DNA from: Ancylostoma caninum
Taxonomy: Eukaryota > Nematoda > Chromadorea > Rhabditida > Ancylostomatidae
Assembly (NCBI GenBank): GCA_037903475.1
Contig: JBAJFG010000136.1
Span: 1,240,501 to 1,304,500 of the forward strand
Direction: 5' to 3'
Length of the DNA: 64,000 nucleotides
Positions 57,514-64,000 of the stretch are shown piece by piece. The position numbers were made by a program, and so were the translations under genes. How positions within the stretch are numbered: position 1 is the first letter of the stretch; every line of letters begins with the position of its first letter. Below the pieces are notes generated by a model that saw only the letters and a program-made list of their open reading frames with translations, ran no database searches and was not told the DNA's origin.

Positions 57514-57942
57514 AAGGCAGCACTCACGGAAATCTCGGGGTTGGAGATTTCCCGGTATCTCGAGGTTTCTTGGGACGATGAACTCATTGACAACGATGAA
57601 GTAGCGTGAAAACATAGAAAAAAGAAAACATAGGAAATGGTGGCGCTATTTCATGCGCGTCCATAGAGCGGACGAGTGTTCCGTAATGGTTCCCGCCACG
57701 AAATCTGAGAATGTTACGAATTCCACGCTTTACCATGCGCTAGACTACATGCGCACACCCAGTCGATGGCGTTAGCTGAAGCGGCGAAACGTTTTTGTTC
57801 ACAGCGGCAGATGTTTCCACCGCAGTATATTCGCATGTAGGCCTCTATTCGCTGTGTTCAACTTACTGTTGTGATTGTCCAGCGGCCGGCTACATGGTAA
57901 GCGACTAAGTTCAGAAGTGAAGATTTCCGTGAGTGCTGCCTT
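57514..57942. mobile_element. 429-bp MITE (AAGGCAGCACTCACG family)
   Basis: The ends are 21-bp inverted repeats AAGGCAGCACTCACGGAAAT / ATTTCCGTGAGTGCTGCCTT. Flanks are TTGA and TTAAAA, suggesting a TTAA- or TWA-type target. A lone end of the same family occurs at 11200. Non-coding. Confidence 0.75.
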
Positions 57943-58137
57943 TAAAATCACCTTTTTTAGAAAAAAAAAGTAATAAGAGGAACAATACAGGGAGCCGAAA
58001 TGATACCAAGATAACCTACTGAAGACATCATGACATAACCAACATCTAAATTAGGCTTCATAAAGCTGGTTCAGATGTCACCAGACGTTGTCCACCATAC
58101 AGTGCGAAGTGGAAAAGAAAATAAAGTTACTTACTTG

Positions 58138-58631
58138 TTACGTGTTACTTGAAAACCATATTCTATCTTCTTGGTCTTGGGTAACTTGTTTTCTCCAACG
58201 ATCCGATGGTTTGCCCTTATTTCTGGAATGGTTCCATGGACACCAAAATGTTACTGTTCGGGTCCATTTATTGTCGCCTCGTCCTGCAACGTGGCCTTCC
58301 CTCGCATCTTTGTAGGTGCCTTTGAACAGGGTGCGTCTCCTGATTTGCTCGTTCCTGATTCTGTCTCGCACTTGGAATCGGCATGCTTTGCTCTCAGTTG
58401 CCCTCTGTGTTGTCAGTGTTTTCATTTTGTTCGATTCCAGTATTGCCCATGTTTCGAAACCGTAAAGTAGCGCAGGAAGAACGTTGGTGTCGAACCGATG
58501 TCAGTAGAGTATTTACAATGTGCTAGAGTATTTACATCTTTTATTTTCTCGAGGAGTTCTTCCATATTTTCGAACTTCGACCATGCAGCACATTGTCTTC
58601 TTTGAGTTTCGAACTGGAAGTCCCATGCCAT
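58138..58631 (-). pseudogene. RTE-type retroposon, RT C-terminus (second lineage)
   Basis: On the minus strand, across one frameshift near 58425, KFENMEELLEKIKDV is followed by a VLPALLYGFETWA-like region, FRVRDRIRNEQIR-type residues, then ARGDNKWTRTVTFWCPW and GKPSDRWRKQV. This is the RTE thumb/C-terminal region (RWAGHVAR.DNRWT...GRP..RW). It differs from the element at 8.35 kb and so belongs to another lineage. Confidence 0.75.
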
Positions 58632-58669
58632 TGCTAGTGGTTATCTTACTTCTCATTAATTCACATTTA

Positions 58670-59265
58670 ATGTGAGTGTCTGCGCACGAGAATTAGACAT
58701 CAAAAACGGAAAATACCTTCCCATCTGCGACTTGTGTACGAAAAGGTTGCAAATTTTGATTCTTCCCTTGATTTACAAGTGTTTTTGTCCAGTTTGGTCA
58801 TGTTCGGACATATTAATCGCCGACAGTTGTTTTCATCACAATCCTAATGAATGAGATAGACCTATGATTACAGGACCATATAAAAAGAAAGAGGTGGGTA
58901 CGATGCCATTGGAAGGAAGAGGAGAAAACAGGAGGACGAATAATGACACTGATGAGGGTGCACCAACAGAGATGTAGGAGAAGAATGTAAGAAACGGGCC
59001 CATAAGATATGTTGGAACTACGCCGGTTCCCCTTAGTGGAAGAGTTGCCAATGGACGAATCAACAGCTGTGAGACTGATGCGCCGATGCCCGTAAGTTTA
59101 AAACGCCTGGAGTCGACCCCGAACGTCCGAAATGAGTGTGCCGGCGCTTTGGGGAACGCCGAGAGACGGGGCCACCGGTGTGATAATAGTGCGCTGGTGT
59201 CCAAAAGTGGGGAGACGCCTGGAGACGGGTACAACGGTGTGATACGGGTACGCCGTTGTTTAGGG
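58670..59265 (+). mobile_element. non-autonomous Helitron-like element, copy D (3' truncated)
   Basis: It shares ACGGAAAATACCTTCCCATC, GTTCGGACATATTAA, GATAGACCTATGATTACAGG and the AGAGTTGCCAATGGACGAAT block with copies A and B, then about three 59-bp units (59090-59250). The hairpin-CTGG end is missing. Confidence 0.65.
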
Positions 59266-59820
59266 CCAACTCCGATTTGCACTGATTCGGTCACTTTTGC
59301 TATTTGCGTTCACCACAACCAACCAAAATGCGTCACCACATATGGTTGGAAAGGAGCTTTCTATGATGGGTCAATGGTCCATGAGGCGTGAGCTGTGATG
59401 AAGAGAGGCCACGTGGCGCGACCCCAGGTGGCAGATAGGAGGGGGGGGGGGTGATCGCGGATCAAAAGTAGCAATACACTTGCCCTGCAACGCGGGTCGA
59501 TCTAGGTGATGGACTCCTTAATTCTGCAGCGTTGGACTGTATTCGTGCGGCCGACATACCGGTATGAGCATGCACTCACGCGTGTTTGTGCGTTCAAGTG
59601 CCTATTTGTAGGCTGTATCCTGCACATTGGGACCAAAATCCCCCATTCTTATGACTGGAAGCGCATGAGAGGCGTTTAGGGGCCGCCTGTAACAGCAAAT
59701 TGTCCACTCCAAGGGTCCCATTCCTCCCTTTTGCGATTCCGGCGTCAGACCACGCGACAACTCGGAGGCAATGCGCTTCTCCATAGTAGTCGGGGTGTCG
59801 CGCAAAATAGGTAAGGACTA

Positions 59821-60345
59821 GTGGCCTTCAAAGGCTACTCAAGCGAGCGGAAGAATCGTACGATCCGTCCAGCTTCGATAAATGTCGGGACGTTGACAAG
59901 CCGCGAACGCGCTGAAACATTGATGAAGCGCGGAGTAGACATCGCGTATGTTCAGAAAACGAAGTGGAAGGGGGCTGAAGTGCGATATGGCGATGGTTAT
60001 GAGCTCATAGATTATGGCACAAGATTTGGGCGAAATGGAGTTGGAATCATCGTCAGCGACGCCCAGCGAGACTTCAACACCGGCGTTCGAAGCATCTCCA
60101 ACCCCCTCATGTCCATCAAGATCACCGGAGGAGGCGACGCACTGCGAGTTGTAAGGAGTGTTTCTACTCTTGGAGCGCTCACGCAGGAGTTCGAAGAAAA
60201 TGAAAGAATAATAATCGGCGGTGACTTCTATGGACAAATCGCGTCTAGTTGATGTGGCTACGAGAGGTGGCATGGCGGTCCATAGCACACGAAACGAAGA
60301 AGGGAGAATGCTCCTCAATCATACGGCTTAGAGGCTCTTCTCGTT
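59821..60345 (+). pseudogene. RTE-type endonuclease fragment
   Basis: The plus frame from 59821 reads SINVGTLTSRERAETLMKRG, VDIAYVQKTKWKGAE, NGVGIIVSDAQRDF and RIIIGGDFYGQIAS, the N-terminal two thirds of an RTE endonuclease. The conserved Glu of QETKW is Lys (VQKTKW) and GDLNGH is GDFYGQ, both disabling. It continues in shifted frames (CGYERWHGG, RNEEGRMLLNH) to about 60345. No RT follows. Confidence 0.82.
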
Positions 60346-61019
60346 TTTTGTATCGATGACCTCCTTGCCACGCCGATTCAAGTAATGTACACCAAGGGCG
60401 CAAAAACGACGAAAACCCCGTTTTTGATAGGCCCGAAGTATTCGCTTCTTGAAGCTGGGTTGAAGTACACAGTCCTTGGAGCAGGATTGAAGTACGCACT
60501 CCTTGAGCAGGGTGGGATATTGTTCCAAGCTGTCTTGGCTGTTCATCACAGCAGCATGGTTGAGTGAACACGTCTCGGCCTCTCCAATCGATAAGTCAAT
60601 GGTGATATACGTCTCTGCACGTAAATTTGCTCCAGCAAAGTGGTACAGGTCGCGTCCCGAAAAACGGATTTATGGGCCATTTTGGGACATTTCAAGTGCA
60701 TGGCCGAAATCAGCGCATCGAGAAGGTTCATAATGTATTAATAGCTCAAAACGAGTGCGATGTGGGCCTCTGCCCTGACGTATTAGGTCTGTGCAAAGGG
60801 AATGGCGCTTTTGCGTTGACGTTATTTTTTTCATAACTTTAAGGAACGAAAACCGAGGTGACTCCTTTCATTAGCAGGGATCATTGCTAATTGGATGAGC
60901 AGGTCCTGCGCAAAGAACTCGGAAACTTCGACTACCTTCTTAGGTCAGCAAATTTGGCAAATTTATTCCTGTGGGATAGAGGTTTTGTTGGCTGGAAAAA
61001 GAAGAAGAAATACTGTACT
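60346..61019. other. stretch with short tandem repeat
   Basis: A 27-bp unit (TTGAAGTACACAGTCCTTGG type) repeats two to three times at 60447-60512. AAACGACGAAAACCCCGTTTT at 60402 recurs inverted near 52895-52915, hinting at a dispersed repeat. No gene was recognised. Confidence 0.35.
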
Positions 61020-61320
61020 GTTTCTGAAGAATACGATAGCTATTTGAATGTCTCCTAGCATATTCATCAAAATTTAAGCCACCAATCTGGAGCAAGAGTT
61101 TGGGTGCAGAAAGCTGTGAGCTCATGAGCATCTCTAGCGCTTTCTCGACAGACCGCTTGCGACTGCGGCAAATAACAACAAAAGACATAAATAAATGTGC
61201 TCTTTCCAAGGAACATCTGTGAAAGGATCACGCTTGCAAAGTCTAAGAAATAACACAGCTGCAAAAAGTTACTCACCACATTCCTTTGCACCAGAGCCTA
61301 CATATGGAACAAGTACTGAC
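61020..61320 (-). CDS. possible two-exon segment, minus-strand gene
   Basis: On the minus strand, a stretch ending GGAATGTG before donor GTGAGT (61274) and a second starting after TTATTTGCCGCAG (61166) join in phase 2. Together they read STCSICRLWCKGMC-RKRSVE and then MSSQLSAPKLLLQIGGLNFD. Two frames are open in the second part, so the call is tentative. Confidence 0.3.
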
Positions 61321-61562
61321 ATTCTGACCATTTAATTCAAGGAAGGTGTTTTGGACTGTATTGCTTGCAGTACTACAGAAAAATCCTCAAATTTCAAAAA
61401 TTGAAGGCGAGATTTTTGGGAATTTTCAACTGTTTCATGATGCCTAACCCCAGCTGACATCTCTCACATCTACAGCACAAACGAGCTTGCATTGCTGTAG
61501 ATAACTGTATAACTATTTCTGGATGTCACACTATGTCAAAAAGAAAATTACATGGTTTTCAG

Positions 61563-61661
61563 AAAAGTGCGCCATTTCTTTTGCACCAACTGATACGTAT
61601 CTCTCCAGCGACACCTGCCATTTGCCCTTCAAAGATCTTCAACCATCTCTTCTCTCTTCAG
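61563..61661 (+). CDS. possible exon upstream of copy 3
   Basis: It has acceptor CATGGTTTTCAG and weak donor GTTTCT, phase 1 entry. It reads KCAISFAPTDTYLSSDTCHL then PFKDLQPSLLS. Its position 380 bases before the 122-base FN3 exon would suit an upstream strand of the same domain, but it does not align clearly with 29480-29595. Confidence 0.3.
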
Positions 61662-62043
61662 GTTTCTCGACGCTCCTCTTGCCACATTCTTTCAAACATG
61701 AAAATATCCGGAGGATCTATAACCTGGAATACTTAAAAAAAAGATAAACTAGTACTATACACGCGAGCAAGAATACGAGCAGGTGGCAGCCAAACATAAT
61801 GGAACTGAACCCCTGCGAATATTGAAAGAGTGATCTTGGTGATAACCTTTATACTGCGGACTGCGGATTCACCACCGACCACGCTTGAATACACTGGGGT
61901 ATGTGCAGATTCACCGTAAACTTGTTTGGGCATAGCGCTGGAGTGATGTCAGTTTTGGTTTCCACCGTGGCATGTGCGGATTTATTAACCACGGATCACC
62001 CTAATGAATTATTTTTTAGTACTACTGCATTAGGTTCTTACAG

Positions 62044-62165
62044 CACTGCATTATGCGTCAGTCCTATGCCTTTCTCTATCAGCCGTCGGTATGGAAAGCC
62101 TTCCAGTAGCGTTCCACACCTCAACAGCGTCAAAAAATGGAATTCCTAAAAAAGTGTACATTCCG
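62044..62165 (+). CDS. FN3-like exon, copy 3 (122-base exon)
   Basis: This exon has acceptor TTAGGTTCTTACAG before 62044 and donor GTGAGT at 62166. It is exactly 122 bases, phase 1 in and phase 0 out, as in copies 1 and 2. It encodes LHYASVLCLSLSAVGMESLP and STASKNGIPKKVYIP. It aligns with SYYVTVQC... and HYATVMC..., and the SKNG(V/I)P tail is shared. The GxGPxS turn is degraded (AVGMESLP), so this copy is more diverged. The 135-base exon should lie past the window end. Confidence 0.65.
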
Positions 62166-64000
62166 GTGAGTGAAGCTGCTCACGAAAATGCAGTATAGAC
62201 TGCATATTTAGCATCCGCACATTTTGGATGAGTTTTGGATGGCCTTGATTCTAGAGTAGCGGCGTAAAAATGTATGTGAACTTCATGAAGTATTGGAATG
62301 TGGAAGTGTCATGGTCATTTTCAACCATCAATAGTTCTCGCCCTCTGTTTTCACTTATAAAGCTTGTAGAAGTTAAGGCCTACATCAAGGTGAGGTTTAT
62401 TTCGAATCTACTGCTTTTATTTACAACCAAGGAAATTACCTGAGATGACCAACAGAAGCTTCAGAGACTCATACAAAGGTTCTTAATACTCTGCTAATAG
62501 TGGTGGAGAATTCTCTCGCCACTGTGGTCCTAGACCCGGGGGCGCCAGGGAGACCACACTTCCGGTGTAGTTCAAGCCCCGAAACCGGTGTGTGAAAAAC
62601 TGAACAGCATTTTAGCTCTCCTATGTTCTTCTCAAAGCTCTCATTTCTTTCACTTTATCTTAAAGTAACATCGTTTTGTTCTACATCCATTAATAACTTG
62701 TGTCTCTTTCAATGTGCGCTTCCAGCGCAGACACAATTAATAAATCGATCATGAACTATAAAGAATTCAAAAATGCCTTAACTTCCATTTTATACTTGGC
62801 CCATATATAGAAGCTGAGCTAAAAGCGTAGAACTTCCCCATTACTGAAGGAGTCCTAAGCTTCATCTTAAAATATAATGCAAGAAACTCATCAATTCGGT
62901 CACATCCTTGTCCTCCTGGTAGGCCAGGTGATGGGACTAGAGAATATATACGAAATAGGACCAGGGATAGAGCAGTCCCAAGCTTGTGTAATTGAACCGT
63001 CCGGTCGTCCAGCTTCACTGCAGCCACACGCGAAATGCAGTATCTCACCTCATTTCGATTCCGAGATGTTAATGTATCCTAGACCGGCTCGACGCGCCGA
63101 ATTTACTTGAAATCCTCCAAAATGGCCGATATACCTTTTACGGGTGCTAAACTGATTGTATTATGTACCTAGTGGTCCGTGTTTAATCTATAAAGCAAAC
63201 CCGAGTTACCATGTCAAAAATAACACTGTAACCACTGCTGTTTTTTATGAGATGGCACTTTCCACAGTATGCCAAAAATTCCAGAATTTTCGACCGACTG
63301 GGTTAAGTATTACTTGAGAACCAGGGTTCCCGATGGTTTCAAGACGCTCTCGGCAGCTCGCGAAGACTGTATTGCTGTACTAATCTCGAGAACGATTTCT
63401 GAGGCGAGACACCACCTTTAAGAGATGAATATCACCAGAATGCCAGCATTGGAAAAGACAACTACAGTAGCAGCTCATAGGATCTGATCAAAGTTGTTGT
63501 TGAGATGGAATTTTCCGTCATAACTCAATTGTGAATTGAGCTATTGCAATAAAATTTGAATGTGTTGAGGCTCCGCGGTTGCTTCTTTACGTTAGCTTAT
63601 CATGCACTAGATATCGATCCAAGCCGCGTTATCAAGCTCGAAATGCAATCGCCTAAGCTTAGAAGGACTTTGTCTAACATCTTTATTTTGAATTACTGGA
63701 GAAAAGGAGGACCTGTCAATAGAATACTTGCTCACCTATTGTTTCCATCAGACTACTAAAGCCGCGTTTTTCCTCTTACTCAAATGTGACAAAAAAGTCA
63801 ATTAACAAATCAGCTCAAGAGTCTGTTTCAATGTGTCTCAAAGATAACAGCACTACAATTTCCGTGCTTACTAGTAGCGGTCATAAGATTATTTCGCGTT
63901 CGAACGAGTGCCGCTTTCCTGAAATCATTGAAATTTTCTTTCAAGTTTTGTTGGTAATCCTTGCTTTTTAATTGGAGAGGAGAACTAAAGCAAAATTGAA
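62166..64000. other. remaining stretch, copy 3 intron or beyond
   Basis: A plus frame at about 63811-63930 (SVSMCLKDNSTTISVLTSSG, after an AAATCAG acceptor) and another at 63556-63759 (contains QSPKLRRTLSNIF) look partly coding but lack clear splice pairs. No element ends were recognised. A tRNA-like B box (AGTTCAAGCCCC, 62566-62577) lacks a matching A box. Confidence 0.25.

Noticed and set aside
62540..62600. tRNA-like B box AGTTCAAGCCCC
   Set aside because: No A box at proper distance and no cloverleaf pairing.

Overview
The window is eukaryotic and most likely from a parasitic clade V (strongylid, hookworm-like) nematode. The sequence shows short exons bounded by TTTCAG/TTACAG acceptors and GTGAGT/GTAAGT donors, long introns filled with transposons, RTE and CR1-type retroposon relics, a Penelope-like GIY-YIG element, and many small inverted-repeat elements. 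There are no operons or Shine-Dalgarno sites. The organism is an inference from these features; no species marker is present. Long ORFs are therefore poor guides here: most are shadows of repeats, and the real coding signal is in exons of 65-135 bases.

The main gene content is a plus-strand family of fibronectin-type-III-like (FN3) proteins present as at least three tandem copies. The same F/G-strand exon, exactly 122 bases with the same phase, occurs at 2030-2151, 30357-30478 and 62044-62165. A second exon of exactly 135 bases occurs in copies 1 and 2 (4732-4866, 37144-37278). A third, cysteine-containing exon follows in both (12801-12903, 39694-39802). Copy 2 also shows an upstream exon (29480-29595) and a 69-base exon (39389-39457). 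Copy 1 begins before the window and copy 3 runs off its end. Several weaker exon candidates lie on the minus strand between the copies (22.0-24.3, 39.99-43.41, 51.7-54.3 and 61.0-61.3 kb), suggesting opposite-strand genes in the spacers.

Mobile DNA by region. 0-13 kb: an RT scrap, a tRNA-like SINE head, a Penelope-type hammerhead relic, an RTE 3' end, a TA-flanked MITE and a mariner relic. 13-25 kb: an RTE fragment, foldback MITEs and a second hammerhead relic. 25.2-28.95 kb: a CR1-type element on the minus strand, broken exactly at its RT active-site motif by a Harbinger-like MITE with TAA target duplication. 29.6-34.3 kb: SalI-palindrome minisatellites, a Helitron-like element and a related 59-bp minisatellite in inverse orientation. 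35.8-36.7 kb: two head-to-head Penelope-like 3' ends, one followed by an apparently intact minimal hammerhead ribozyme. 40.7-46.4 kb: two more Helitron-like elements with hairpin-CTGG ends. 47.1-50.3 kb: a nearly complete but catalytically dead RTE element headed by a tRNA-like sequence. 51-64 kb: long-TIR elements, a 927-bp foldback carrying an exon-like segment, a 430-bp MITE, RTE fragments and a fourth Helitron-like copy.

The functional picture is a tandem array of secreted or surface FN3-like genes expanded over about 30-kb units, whose introns and spacers have been heavily colonised by transposons. I could not assign any host gene to a named orthologue.
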